This document shows, one piece after another, positions 1 to 8,322 of a stretch of 64,000 bases of DNA. The notes beneath the pieces are model-generated. The model was not told the DNA's origin, did no database searches, and saw nothing but the letters and a program-made list of their open reading frames with translations. The DNA comes from JAIBBD01 sp041390685 (GTDB lineage Bacteria > Chloroflexota > Dehalococcoidia > UBA2979), in assembly GCA_041390685.1 (NCBI GenBank), contig JAWKPL010000001.1, positions 1,240,001 to 1,304,000 of the forward strand, read 5' to 3'. Made by a program: the position numbers and the translations under genes. The number at the start of each line of letters is the position of its first letter. Within the stretch, counting starts at the first letter, position 1.

Positions 1-914
1 TTCGCCTGCAGGATGGCGACGCGCGTCTCCATGTCGGGCGCCTGGATATCGGCGATCATGCCCCACTCGAACCGCGTGCGCAGACGCTCTTCGATCTGCG
101 GGATCAGCGCGGGGCTCTTGTCCGAAGTGATGACGATCTGCTTCGCATCCTCGTAGAGCTCGTTGAAGGTGTGGAAGAACTCCTGTTGCGTCTGCTCTTT
201 GCCGGCGATGAACTGGATGTCATCGATCAGGAGCACGTCAGCGGACCGATAGCGGGCGCGGAACTCCTCCTGTTTGCGCTGCTGGATCGCGGTGATGAGC
301 TGGTTCGTGAATTGCTCTGCTGAGAGGTACGCGACGCGCAGCCCGTCCTCCATCGTGCGATGGCCGATCGCCTGCAGCAGGTGCGTCTTGCCCAGCCCCG
401 CCGCGCCGTAGAGGAACAGCGGGTTGTAGAGCCTGCCCGGCTCGGCGGCCACCCCCTCGGCTGCGGCGAACGCGAGCCGGTTGGCCGGGCCGACGATGAA
501 GTGGTCGAAGGTATACCGCTCCCGCAGGCGTGGACGCGGAAAGAGCGGTCCCGAGGCGACGTGCTCCGCAAACCCCTGGAGAGCCGGAGTCGGTTCCTCG
601 GCGCGGACGCGGAGGGTCTCGAAGCGGATGTCGACGGGCTGTGCGGCGAGCTCGGTCAGCGTGCGGACGATCAGTGGCCGCAGACGCTTCTGGATCCACT
701 CAGTGACGAACTCGGAACGGGTGCCGACGACGAGCGCGCCGTTCTCGAAGCGCAGGCCCTCGGTGCCCTCGAGCCAGGTGTCGTAGTTCGCCCGCGACAC
801 GTGTTGCGCGAGGTGACGGAGGGCCTGCTGCCAGAGGTCGACGGGGTCGCCGAGGGCCGCGTCACTGCGCACGAGGGCTCCCACTACCGTGGCGGAGGTA
901 TACGCGAGGGCCAT
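1..914 (-). CDS. dnaA: Chromosomal replication initiator DnaA (partial, C-terminus outside window)
   Basis: Initiates chromosome replication by ATP-dependent assembly on oriC. About 304 residues are visible from the start; the rest, including the DNA-binding domain IV, lies beyond base 1. Domain I is recognisable (a Trp-Leu segment, then a helix with Phe-Val-Thr-Glu-Trp-Ile). After a short linker the AAA+ domain begins with Tyr-Thr-Phe-Asp-His-Phe. Walker A reads GAAGLGKTH and Walker B LLIDDIQF, followed by the sensor region TSDKSP and the ERLRTRFEWG segment that is highly diagnostic of DnaA. The ATG at 914 is preferred; an in-frame GTG lies nine codons upstream. It is divergent from coaX, and the space between carries DnaA-box-like sites. 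Confidence 0.96.
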   Translation of the reverse strand, partial: MALAYTSATVVGALVRSDAALGDPVDLWQQALRHLAQHVSRANYDTWLEGTEGLRFENGALVVGTRSEFVTEWIQKRLRPLIVRTLTELAAQPVDIRFETLRVRAEEPTPALQGFAEHVASGPLFPRPRLRERYTFDHFIVGPANRLAFAAAEGVAAEPGRLYNPLFLYGAAGLGKTHLLQAIGHRTMEDGLRVAYLSAEQFTNQLITAIQQRKQEEFRARYRSADVLLIDDIQFIAGKEQTQQEFFHTFNELYEDAKQIVITSDKSPALIPQIEERLRTRFEWGMIADIQAPDMETRVAILQA

Positions 915-933
915 CCCGCGACCGCAGACACGA

Positions 934-964
934 TCATCCACAAACGTTTGTAACGTGTGGATAT
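934..964. promoter_or_regulatory. Pair of inverted DnaA-box-like sites with a 12-bp palindrome upstream of dnaA
   Basis: TCATCCACA (934-942) and TGTGGATAT (956-964, reverse of ATATCCACA) each differ from the consensus TTATCCACA at one position and face each other. Between them ACAAACGTTTGT (940-951) is a perfect palindrome. The block begins 20 bases upstream of the dnaA start. On the minus strand a TTGTCC-like -35 (987-982) sits 17 bases from a weak -10 that overlaps the second box. This layout would suit autoregulation of dnaA or part of an origin; both are inference. Confidence 0.5.
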
Positions 965-1189
965 CCGAGCTATCGCCAGGTGGACAAAACGCCTATCCCC
1001 GCAAGGGGTCGCTTGGTTCGTTGTTAATGCACTATCAGGTCAGACTACCGGCTCATGCCGCATCGAGCCGGCGTTTTCGGACCGGGGCGGACGATAGCAC
1101 CGGGCGAGAACGCCGATCAAGCAGCTTATGTGTAGTCCACGTGAATTTCCTTGGAATACCAAGGGAAGCGGCCTCTCCGCGACGCTGTG

Positions 1190-1195
1190 TATAAT
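1190..1195 (+). promoter_or_regulatory. Consensus -10 hexamer for coaX-coaBC
   Basis: TATAAT at 1190-1195, 54 bases upstream of the coaX ATG. No convincing -35 hexamer is visible at the usual distance, so only the -10 element is claimed. Confidence 0.45.
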
Positions 1196-1249
1196 CGCCC
1201 GCACCCCCGTTTCGAGGGCACGCGCTCCCAGTACGGACGCTGGACGACC

Positions 1250-2035
1250 ATGACGACGCCTTCGCTCCTGCTCGCTATTGACATCGGCAACACGAGCATC
1301 GCCATCGGCCTGTACGACCGCGAGAAGCTCGTCGCCACGTTCCGCATCGCGACCGACCAGGAGAACCTCCCGGACGAGTATGCCATGCTTGTCCTATCGC
1401 TCCTCCGCACCCGGGAGATCGACCCCTCGCAGGTCGGCTCCGCCATCATCTCCTCGACGGTGCCGCCCCTGCTGCTCACGTTCAGCGAGGTGTGCCGGAA
1501 CTACTTCCACGTCGAGCCGCTGACTGTCGGGACAGGCGTCCGGACGGGGGTCCGGGTCCGCTACGACAACCCACGCGAGGTGGGCGCGGACCGGATCCTC
1601 CACGCTGTCGCCGCGCTCGCGAAGTACGACCCTCCGCTGATCATCGTTGACCTCGGCACCGCCCTCGTCTTCGACGCGGTGTCGCGCGAGGGTGATTACC
1701 TGGGCGGCGCGATCTCGCCCGGCATCAACATCGCCGCGCAGGCGCTCTTCAGCCGGGCCGCGATGCTCCGGCGTGTCAGCATCGAACGGCCATCGACGGG
1801 CTCGGTGATCGGCAAGAACACCGTCCACGCGATTCAGTCCGGCCTGTTCTTCGGCTATGCCGACATGATTCACGGCATGGTGCGCCGCTTCAAAGCGGAG
1901 ATCGGCGAGGACGCGACGGTGATTGCCACTGGCGGATACGCGCCCATCCTCATCGACGAGATCGACTGCATCGACCACGTGGAGCCCGATCTCAACCTCG
2001 AAGGCCTACGGATCGTGCACGAGGCGAACCGGTGA
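1250..2035 (+). CDS. coaX: Type III pantothenate kinase
   Basis: Phosphorylates pantothenate, the first step of coenzyme A synthesis, in the cytoplasm. The protein has 261 residues, normal for the family. The ASKHA-fold signatures are present: DIGNT at 11-15 (phosphate binding), GADR at 112-115, DLGTA at 134-138 and GGAISPG at 152-158. The ATG at 1250 is chosen because the family begins right before the first strand that leads into DIGNT; an upstream TTG in frame at 1151 would overlap the -10 element. The stop overlaps the GTG start of coaBC by four bases, so the two CoA genes are translationally coupled. Type III kinases need a monovalent cation and are not feedback-inhibited by CoA (family knowledge). 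Confidence 0.95.
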   Translation: MTTPSLLLAIDIGNTSIAIGLYDREKLVATFRIATDQENLPDEYAMLVLSLLRTREIDPSQVGSAIISSTVPPLLLTFSEVCRNYFHVEPLTVGTGVRTGVRVRYDNPREVGADRILHAVAALAKYDPPLIIVDLGTALVFDAVSREGDYLGGAISPGINIAAQALFSRAAMLRRVSIERPSTGSVIGKNTVHAIQSGLFFGYADMIHGMVRRFKAEIGEDATVIATGGYAPILIDEIDCIDHVEPDLNLEGLRIVHEANR

Positions 2036-3237
2036 GCGGGCCGCTCTCCGGGCGCCGGGTCGTGCTCGGTGTGTCCGGGTCGATCGCCTCGTACAAGGCG
2101 GCGGACCTCTGCAGCCGCCTCGTGCAGGAGGGCGCGCACGTCGAGGTCGTCATGACGCCTGGGGCCACCGAGTTCATCGCCCCGCTCTCGTTTCGCGCTC
2201 TGACCGGGCGGCGCCCGTACGTCGACCTGTACCGCGACGGCAACGAGGGCGAGAGCCACGTTGAGCTGGCGCGGCGGGCGGACCTGATGCTCATCGCGCC
2301 GGTGTCGGCCTCGACGCTGGCACGGCTCGCGCATGGACTGGCGGAGGACTTCGTCTCACTCACCGCGATTGCGACGCAGGCGCCGGTGCTGGTGGCGCCC
2401 GCCATGGACAGTCAGATGTGGGAGCACCCGGCGGTGCAGGCAAACCGGGCGACGCTCGAGGAACGCGGCGTGCACTTCCTTGGACCGGTATCCGGGCGGC
2501 TGGCGTCGGGCCGGAGCGGCTCAGGCCGGCTGATGGAGCCCGCCGAGATGGTCGAACATGTGAAGGCCCGGCTCGGGCGGGAACACGGCGACCTCGCTGG
2601 CCGCACGATCGTCGTCTCCGCGGGCGGCACGCGCGAGGCAATCGACCCCGTGCGCTACGTGGGCAACCGCTCCAGCGGCAAGATGGGGTACGCGATCGCC
2701 GAGGCCGCACGCGACCGCGGCGCCTCGGTGGTGCTCGTAACGTCGGCGGGACTGCCGAAGCCTGCGGGCATCGAGGTCCTGTCGGTGGAGTCGGCGGCGG
2801 AGATGCTGGATGCCGTCCAGACGGCGTGTAAGCAAGCTGACGCGCTGATCATGGCCGCGGCCGTCGCTGACTACCGCCCGGCGGAAGCCGCCGACCAGAA
2901 GCTGAAGAAGGTGGCCGGGCAGTCCGGTCGTACCATCGCGCTGGTCGAGACGACCGACATCATCGCCTCTGTGCAGGGCGAGCGCCTCGTGAAGGTCGCC
3001 TTCGCCGCCGAGACGCAGGATCTCCTGGCGAACGCGCAGAAGAAGCTCGCGTCGAAGGGGGCGCGGTTTGTCGTCGCCAATGACGTCACGGCCGCCGACG
3101 CCGGGTTCGCTGTGGACACGAACCGCGTGACGATCCTCGATGACCAGGGCGGACGCGAAGCCCTGCCCCTGATGATGAAGTACGACGTTGCATGGCACGT
3201 GCTGGACCGCGTGGTGGCCCTGCTGCCGCCGAGGTAG
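2032..3237 (+). CDS. coaBC: Bifunctional phosphopantothenoylcysteine decarboxylase / phosphopantothenate-cysteine ligase
   Basis: Converts 4'-phosphopantothenate plus cysteine to 4'-phosphopantetheine in two steps. The 401-residue protein has the FMN-dependent CoaC decarboxylase domain (about 8-180; GVSGSIASYK near the start, His76 in HVELA) and the CoaB ligase domain (about 188-400; NRSSGKMG at 212-219, MAAAVADY, KLKK at 290-293). Three CoaC signature positions differ from the Escherichia coli pattern: PASANT is PVSAST (90-95), PxMNxxMW is PAMDSQMW (123-130), and the Cys of the substrate clamp is Ser159 in LASG. Actinobacterial CoaBC proteins vary at the same places, so loss of function should not be assumed. 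GTG start, overlapping the coaX stop. Confidence 0.95.
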   Translation: MSGPLSGRRVVLGVSGSIASYKAADLCSRLVQEGAHVEVVMTPGATEFIAPLSFRALTGRRPYVDLYRDGNEGESHVELARRADLMLIAPVSASTLARLAHGLAEDFVSLTAIATQAPVLVAPAMDSQMWEHPAVQANRATLEERGVHFLGPVSGRLASGRSGSGRLMEPAEMVEHVKARLGREHGDLAGRTIVVSAGGTREAIDPVRYVGNRSSGKMGYAIAEAARDRGASVVLVTSAGLPKPAGIEVLSVESAAEMLDAVQTACKQADALIMAAAVADYRPAEAADQKLKKVAGQSGRTIALVETTDIIASVQGERLVKVAFAAETQDLLANAQKKLASKGARFVVANDVTAADAGFAVDTNRVTILDDQGGREALPLMMKYDVAWHVLDRVVALLPPR

Positions 3238-3255
3238 TCGGTCGTACGGTTGAGA

Positions 3256-5436
3256 CTATGGCCCTGCTGAGGGCTCGTCGATGACCAGCGCGACCGGTCC
3301 CGTCGCGCGCGTAAGCGCTACCTCGACGCGCGTGCCAGCACGCTGCAGCCGGATGTCTGCCCGTGCATCCGCCACCTCGAGGCCTGTGATCGTGAGATCG
3401 TCGAGAAACGAGGGGAGCGCCGGCTCAGCTACATGCAGCGTCCGGGTTGCCGCGTCGATGCGCAAGCCCAGGCAGGCGTCCAGCAGCATGAACACCGCCC
3501 CGGCGGCCCAGGCCTGGGGAAGGCACGCGACCGGGTACTGCGTGGGCCCCTGACCCTCGCGGCGGTCGAAGCCACAGAAGAGCTCCGGCATGCGCTTCAG
3601 GTCCAGGTGGCGGACCGCGTCGAACTGCGCGTGGAGGATCGTCATCGCCTCGGCGCGGAACCCGTAGGCGCTCAGACCACCGGCGATGAGCGCGTTGTCG
3701 TGAGGCCAGACGGAGCCGTTGTGGTACGACATCGGGTTGAAGCGCGCCGTCCCTTGCGCCAGAGTGCGGACGCCCCAGCCGCTGAACAGCCTTGGGTCGA
3801 GGAGCAAGCGCGCAAGGCGGGCCGCGCGCGCCCGCGGGACGATGCCGCTGAATAGCCCGTGGCCCGGATTCGACGTTTCGACGAGGCAGGGGCGCTTGTT
3901 CCCATCGAGCGCCAGCGCGTAGCCGCCGAGGTCAGCGTTCCAGAACGCGTCGTCGAAGCGCCGGCGGAGGCGTGCGGCCCGGCGGTCCTGCTCGCGCGCG
4001 AGGACACGGTCGCCTCGGATGCGGGCGAGGCGGGCCATCGCTCGCCGGGCGGCGAAGGCGTACCCCTGCACCTCGCACAGCGCGACGGGACCTTCGGCGA
4101 CGGCGCCATCCGCGTGGAAGACGGAATCGTACGAGTCTTTCCAGCCCTGGTTGACCAGGCCACGCTCGGTCGAGGCGTGATACTCGACGAAGCCGTCGCC
4201 ATCCGGGTCGCCGGGGCCGTCGATCCAGTCGAGCGCGGCGCAGAGGTTGGGCCAGAGCGCATCGATGAGCGCGTGGTCGCCGGTGCGCCGAGCGTACGCA
4301 TCCGCGAGCACGATGAACAGCGGCGTGGCGTCCACGCTCCCGTAGTAGCGGGCGAACGGGATCTCACCCAGGGCCGCCATCTCGCCACCCCGAGCCTCAT
4401 GCAAGATCTTTCCTGGCTCGGCGTCGCTCGCCGGATCCGCGGCGGTCGCCTGCGTGGCGGCGAGGTAGCGGAGCACGCCTGCGCTCAGAGCGGGCTGGTA
4501 AGTGAGCGTCTCGAGGGCCGTGACAATGCCGTCGCGCCCAAAGGGGGCGCTGTACCACGGCACGCCCGCATACACGTAGGGGCCCGAGGGTGTCTCGGTG
4601 CCCATCATGCGAATGTCCGCGGCCGAGCGATCGAGCCACTCGTTGAACTGGTCGTTCGAGGTCGCGACGCGTGCCCACTCGCCCTCGGCGGTGGCGGCTT
4701 CCTCTTGCGACCCGGAGCGGGCGGCGGCGAACGTGAGGGCCGTCGCGCCGATCCCGCCGGGCGAATCCGCAGCGCACGACATGCTGAGCTCCATGGCACG
4801 CGTCTCGCCAGGCCCCAGAAACAGCCAGAAGACGGCGCGCTCCTCATCGAGCGACGACGGTGGCGGGTCGAACCGGAGGGTGGTGCCGCGTACCCGACCG
4901 TCCAGGCCGCCGTAGCGAAGCTCCACGACGTCGTCCGCCACATCGTTCGGCAGGTAGCGGCCGCGACGGCGCCGGGACGTGCCGCGCACCTCGAAGACAT
5001 CGCGGAAGTCGGCGTCGAACTCCCACGAAAGGCTGACGGCCGCTGAGGTCATGCCATAGTTCGCGACCTCTAGGCGCTCGTAGCAGGCGGCCCCGAAGAG
5101 CAGCTTGGACCGCAGCAAGTGGATGGTGTCCTGCGGACACAGCCCTCCTTCATCGCCGGGTAGCTCCGGGTTCGTCATATCGACGACCAGCGCGGCATTG
5201 TCGGCGGTGATGCCGGAGCTGAGCAGGAGGGGACGGACTCCGTTGATGCGCAGGACGAGGTGGGACAGGTGACGGGTGCCCTCGTGATAGAGGCCGCGGT
5301 CGCCCGTCTCCGCCGGCTGGATGTCCCCGAAACGGTCGCACACGACGAAGGTCTCGCCGTGCTTCAGCACGCGACTGTGGTCTTCCGACGCAGTCGGATG
5401 GATATGGATGAGGTGCTCGTCGGCGCTGGTGTTCAT
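3256..5436 (-). CDS. Glycogen debranching-type amylo-alpha-1,6-glucosidase family protein
   Basis: Probable glycoside hydrolase acting on alpha-1,6 branches or related glucans; the exact substrate cannot be read from sequence. The 726-residue protein starts with the bacterial GDE N-terminal beta-domain (His-Gly-Glu-Thr-Phe-Val-Val-Cys-Asp-Arg-Phe-Gly, then DRGLYHEGTRHLS), followed by an (alpha/alpha)6 barrel with PWYSAPFGRDG, MSYHNGSVWPHDNALI and WAAGAVFMLLDACLGL typical of this family. No signal peptide. It is 30 bases downstream of a family 4 glycosyltransferase on the same strand; this pairing is common in many bacteria and suggests a joint role in glucan or trehalose-related metabolism. 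ATG start. Confidence 0.85.
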   Translation of the reverse strand: MNTSADEHLIHIHPTASEDHSRVLKHGETFVVCDRFGDIQPAETGDRGLYHEGTRHLSHLVLRINGVRPLLLSSGITADNAALVVDMTNPELPGDEGGLCPQDTIHLLRSKLLFGAACYERLEVANYGMTSAAVSLSWEFDADFRDVFEVRGTSRRRRGRYLPNDVADDVVELRYGGLDGRVRGTTLRFDPPPSSLDEERAVFWLFLGPGETRAMELSMSCAADSPGGIGATALTFAAARSGSQEEAATAEGEWARVATSNDQFNEWLDRSAADIRMMGTETPSGPYVYAGVPWYSAPFGRDGIVTALETLTYQPALSAGVLRYLAATQATAADPASDAEPGKILHEARGGEMAALGEIPFARYYGSVDATPLFIVLADAYARRTGDHALIDALWPNLCAALDWIDGPGDPDGDGFVEYHASTERGLVNQGWKDSYDSVFHADGAVAEGPVALCEVQGYAFAARRAMARLARIRGDRVLAREQDRRAARLRRRFDDAFWNADLGGYALALDGNKRPCLVETSNPGHGLFSGIVPRARAARLARLLLDPRLFSGWGVRTLAQGTARFNPMSYHNGSVWPHDNALIAGGLSAYGFRAEAMTILHAQFDAVRHLDLKRMPELFCGFDRREGQGPTQYPVACLPQAWAAGAVFMLLDACLGLRIDAATRTLHVAEPALPSFLDDLTITGLEVADARADIRLQRAGTRVEVALTRATGPVALVIDEPSAGP

Positions 5437-5466
5437 GGGCGTCTGAGGAGGGAGAGCGCTGTGTCG

Positions 5467-6531
5467 TCAGGACGCCAGAGGCGTGGCTTCCGTGGCCGGG
5501 CCCGCGCGTCCGGCGATGACGTCACGATAGACACGCAGGTAATCGAGCGCCATCCGGCGCGCCGTGAACCGCTCCTCGAAGGCGTGGCGGGCGCGCGAGC
5601 GGTCGAGGGCGCACGCGGCGGCGGCGGCGCGCACCGCGTCATCGAGGTTGTCGACGATGAACCCGGACACGCCCTGCGCGATCACCTCGGGGACGGCGCC
5701 ACTGCGATACGCGACGACGGGCGTGCCGCATGCCATGGCCTCGATCATGACCATGCCGAAGGGCTCGGCCCAGTCGATCGGGAACAGCAGTGCGCGAGCG
5801 TTCCCCAGGAAGTCCTGTTTCTCGGCTTCGCCGATCTCGCCGATGAACTCGATGAGCGGGTCGGCGAGTTGCGGCTCGATCACCTGGTGAAAGTACGGCC
5901 GGTCGGCTACGCCCACCTTCGCGGCGATCCGCAACGGGATGCCGATACGGCGGGCGATCTCGATAGCGCGGTCGGGTCGCTTCTCCGGCGAGATGCGGCC
6001 CAGGAATGCGAGGTAGCCGCCGTGGCCCTCTCCGCGGCGGTACAGATGCTCCGGGAGGCCGTGCAGCACGGCGCCAGCCCACTTGGCCTGAGGCAGCGGT
6101 CGCTGCTGGTCGCGGGACACCGAGACGACCGGGATGTCCGCGAACTCGCGATAGAGCGGGCGCAACTCGGCGTGATCGAGTCGACCGTGCAGCGTCGTGA
6201 CGTGCGGGGTACGCAACCGTCGCGCGAGCGGGAAGTGCAGGTAGTCCGTGTGGAAGTGGATGAGGTCGAACTCGGCTGCGCGCTGCGCGACCTGCTCCAG
6301 CATCAGGATGTGCGGCGCCAGCTCCTCGATGACCGAGCCGTCCAGGCGGAGGGCGCGCGGTCCGATGGCGACGTGGCGGGCGCGCGTGATCGAGTCGCCG
6401 CTGGCGAACAGCGTCACGTCGTGGCCGAGGGCGAGCAGCTCATCCGTGAGGTAGGCGACGATGCGCTCGGTGCCGCCGTAGAGCAGCGGCGGGACACGTT
6501 CGAATAACGGCGCGACCTGCGCGATCCTCAC
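5467..6531 (-). CDS. Glycosyltransferase family 4 protein
   Basis: A retaining GT-B glycosyltransferase of 354 residues. Visible features are the N-terminal nucleotide-sugar GT-B opening with a PLLYGGTERIV loop (about 15-25), GRISPEKRPD at 178-187 marking the second Rossmann domain, and the E-x7-E signature EPFGMVMIEA at 256-265 followed by MACGTP. Start GTG at 6531 is chosen because AGGAG lies just upstream and the family begins with an Arg-Ile-Ala-Gln-Val strand; the open frame continues upstream but there it overlaps pepA in another frame and is not credible. First gene of a two-gene unit with the debranching enzyme. Acceptor and donor unknown. Confidence 0.88.
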   Translation of the reverse strand: MRIAQVAPLFERVPPLLYGGTERIVAYLTDELLALGHDVTLFASGDSITRARHVAIGPRALRLDGSVIEELAPHILMLEQVAQRAAEFDLIHFHTDYLHFPLARRLRTPHVTTLHGRLDHAELRPLYREFADIPVVSVSRDQQRPLPQAKWAGAVLHGLPEHLYRRGEGHGGYLAFLGRISPEKRPDRAIEIARRIGIPLRIAAKVGVADRPYFHQVIEPQLADPLIEFIGEIGEAEKQDFLGNARALLFPIDWAEPFGMVMIEAMACGTPVVAYRSGAVPEVIAQGVSGFIVDNLDDAVRAAAAACALDRSRARHAFEERFTARRMALDYLRVYRDVIAGRAGPATEATPLAS

Positions 6532-6646
6532 TCCGCCGCTCCTGCCGCCTCCTGTCGCCCCGCTGACCAATGTAGCAAGGCAGACAAGGAGTTTCGGGCG
6601 CGGGGGGAGCGCTACTCCTCGCGGGGCCCGGGCCGGCGCGCGCGAT

Positions 6647-8143
6647 TCAGCGCGCGCGGCCGAGCACGAAGTGTACGAGGGTGCGTACGGGTGAGCCGGT
6701 GCTCCCCTTGACGAGGATCCCCTTCTCCGCCGTGGAGTCCGAGACCGCCGCGATGTCCAGGTGCGCCCATGGCGTGTCATGCGCGAAGCGCTCCAGGAAC
6801 TTCGCGGCGGTGATGGAGCCCGCGGAAGGTCCGCCGGTGTTCTTGATGTCGGCCACGTCTGACTTGATGAGGTCGAAGTACTCGGCATCGAGCGGCATCC
6901 GCCAGAGCCGCTCGCCGGCCGTCGCGGCCGCCCGCTCGAGGTCCGCGAAGAGACGGTCATTGTTGGCGAACGTGCCGATACGGACGTTCCCGAGGGCGAT
7001 GTTCATCGCGCCAGTGAGGGTGGCGACGTCGACGAGCACCGAACAGCGCTCGCGGCGCGCGTAGGCGAGCCCGTCAGCGAGCACGAGGCGGCCCTCGGCG
7101 TCGGTGTTCAGCACCTCGATGGACTGGCCGTCCATGGCGTAGACGACGTCACCGGGCTTGGTCGCGGAGCCGCTGGGCATGTTCTCGGTGCAGGGGGCGA
7201 TGGCGAGCACGTTGACTTCTGGACCGAGGCGGGCGATGGCCTGCATCGCGCCGATTACGGCGGCGGCGCCGGTCATGTCTCCCTTCATCCGCTCCATGCC
7301 CGCGGCGGGTTTGATGGAGATGCCTCCGGTGTCGAAGGTGATGCCCTTGCCGATCAGGCCGATGGGCCGCGCCCGGCCGCCGTTGCGGTACCGCAGCACG
7401 ATGAACTTCGGCGGCTGCACGGAGCCATTCGCGACGCTGAGGTACGAGCCCATGCCGAGGCGTTCGGCCTCCGCCCGTTCGACGATGGTGCACTCGAGCC
7501 CGGTCTCGGCGGCGACCGCCTGTGCGCGCTCGGCCACGATGGTGGGCGTCATCAGGTTCGCGGGCTCGTTGGCCAGGTCGCGGGTCAGGTTCGTCGCTTC
7601 GGCGAGTATGACGCCGGCCGCCACGCCTCGCTCGACCGCCGCGAGGCGGCGGGCTCCACCCTCGACCAGAGTGATTGAATCGACCGACCCGCGTGGACGG
7701 TCTTCAGATCGCGTGTGATGGCGGTCGAAGCGGTAGAGGCCCAGGAGCACGCCTTCAGCGAGCGCGCGTCCGGCGGCTTCCGCATCGAGGTCATCCGTCT
7801 GTTGGAGGCCGATGGCCACCGACTTCGCGTCGAGCCCTCGCAACGCGCGCCCGAGGTTGCCGGCGCGGGTGCGGACGCCGTCGACCGTCCGCGCCGCAGG
7901 CTTACCGGTCCCGTGAACGACGACGCGCTTCGCCGGGACGCGGCCGAGAGACGCGACCGAGGTAACCTCGCCGGCACGGCCGGTGATCAGGCCGTCGCGG
8001 AGCATCGCGGTGATCGCCCCGTCGAGCGTCGCGTCCACCTGCGCCGCCGGCCCGCTCAGGCGAGCGGCGCCCTCCGCGACTTCGACGACGAGGGTCTCGA
8101 CCTGCTGTTCGGCCAGGTTGCCGGCCGCCGCGCGCACTTCCAT
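6647..8143 (-). CDS. pepA: Leucyl aminopeptidase, M17 family
   Basis: Cytosolic two-metal aminopeptidase that removes N-terminal residues from peptides. It has 498 residues: a variable N-terminal macro-like domain (1 to about 170) and the catalytic domain. Metal and catalytic residues are present: Lys266 and Asp271 in GKGITFDTGG, Lys278, Asp289, and Asp348/Glu350/Arg352 in the family signature NTDAEGRL. The ATG at 8143 gives a normal length. It is monocistronic or at most leads into the glycosyltransferase 115 bases downstream. Some M17 proteins also bind DNA, but nothing here indicates that. Confidence 0.95.
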   Translation of the reverse strand: MEVRAAAGNLAEQQVETLVVEVAEGAARLSGPAAQVDATLDGAITAMLRDGLITGRAGEVTSVASLGRVPAKRVVVHGTGKPAARTVDGVRTRAGNLGRALRGLDAKSVAIGLQQTDDLDAEAAGRALAEGVLLGLYRFDRHHTRSEDRPRGSVDSITLVEGGARRLAAVERGVAAGVILAEATNLTRDLANEPANLMTPTIVAERAQAVAAETGLECTIVERAEAERLGMGSYLSVANGSVQPPKFIVLRYRNGGRARPIGLIGKGITFDTGGISIKPAAGMERMKGDMTGAAAVIGAMQAIARLGPEVNVLAIAPCTENMPSGSATKPGDVVYAMDGQSIEVLNTDAEGRLVLADGLAYARRERCSVLVDVATLTGAMNIALGNVRIGTFANNDRLFADLERAAATAGERLWRMPLDAEYFDLIKSDVADIKNTGGPSAGSITAAKFLERFAHDTPWAHLDIAAVSDSTAEKGILVKGSTGSPVRTLVHFVLGRAR

Positions 8144-8322
8144 GCTCTGACTCCATTCTCATTCGCCGCGGGGCCCCCGCTCGCGATGTGCTGGCGGGAG
8201 CATAGTGACCGAGGTCGCAGGCCCGCAAACACGGGTTCTTCTGCTGCCGCCGGCTCCAGGTTCGTCGCCGCCGAACGCTACAATGGCACTTCACGGATCC
8301 GAGAGAAGGCAGGACCGTCCTG

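Larger units (their letters stand above)
915..1249. other. dnaA-coaX intergenic region (335 bp)
   Basis: This is the only gene-free stretch longer than 300 bases. It holds two DnaA-box-like nonamers close to dnaA, a 12-bp palindrome between them, a 6-4-6 inverted repeat CCTTGG-AATA-CCAAGG at 1149-1164, and a consensus -10 hexamer for coaX at 1190-1195. I see no clear AT-rich unwinding element and no larger cluster of DnaA boxes, so an origin here is possible but not shown. Confidence 0.5.

Noticed and set aside
3859..5046. Long open frames opposite the debranching-enzyme gene and many others elsewhere (for example opposite dnaE, 55456-57474)
   Set aside because: In high-GC DNA the antisense frames of real genes stay open; these show Arg/Ala/Gly-rich composition and no family motifs, and each sits over a well-supported gene.
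6532..6960. N-terminal extension of the glycosyltransferase frame
   Set aside because: It runs into pepA in another frame, is Ser/Arg-rich without homology, and a GTG with a good ribosome-binding site marks the conserved start at 6531.
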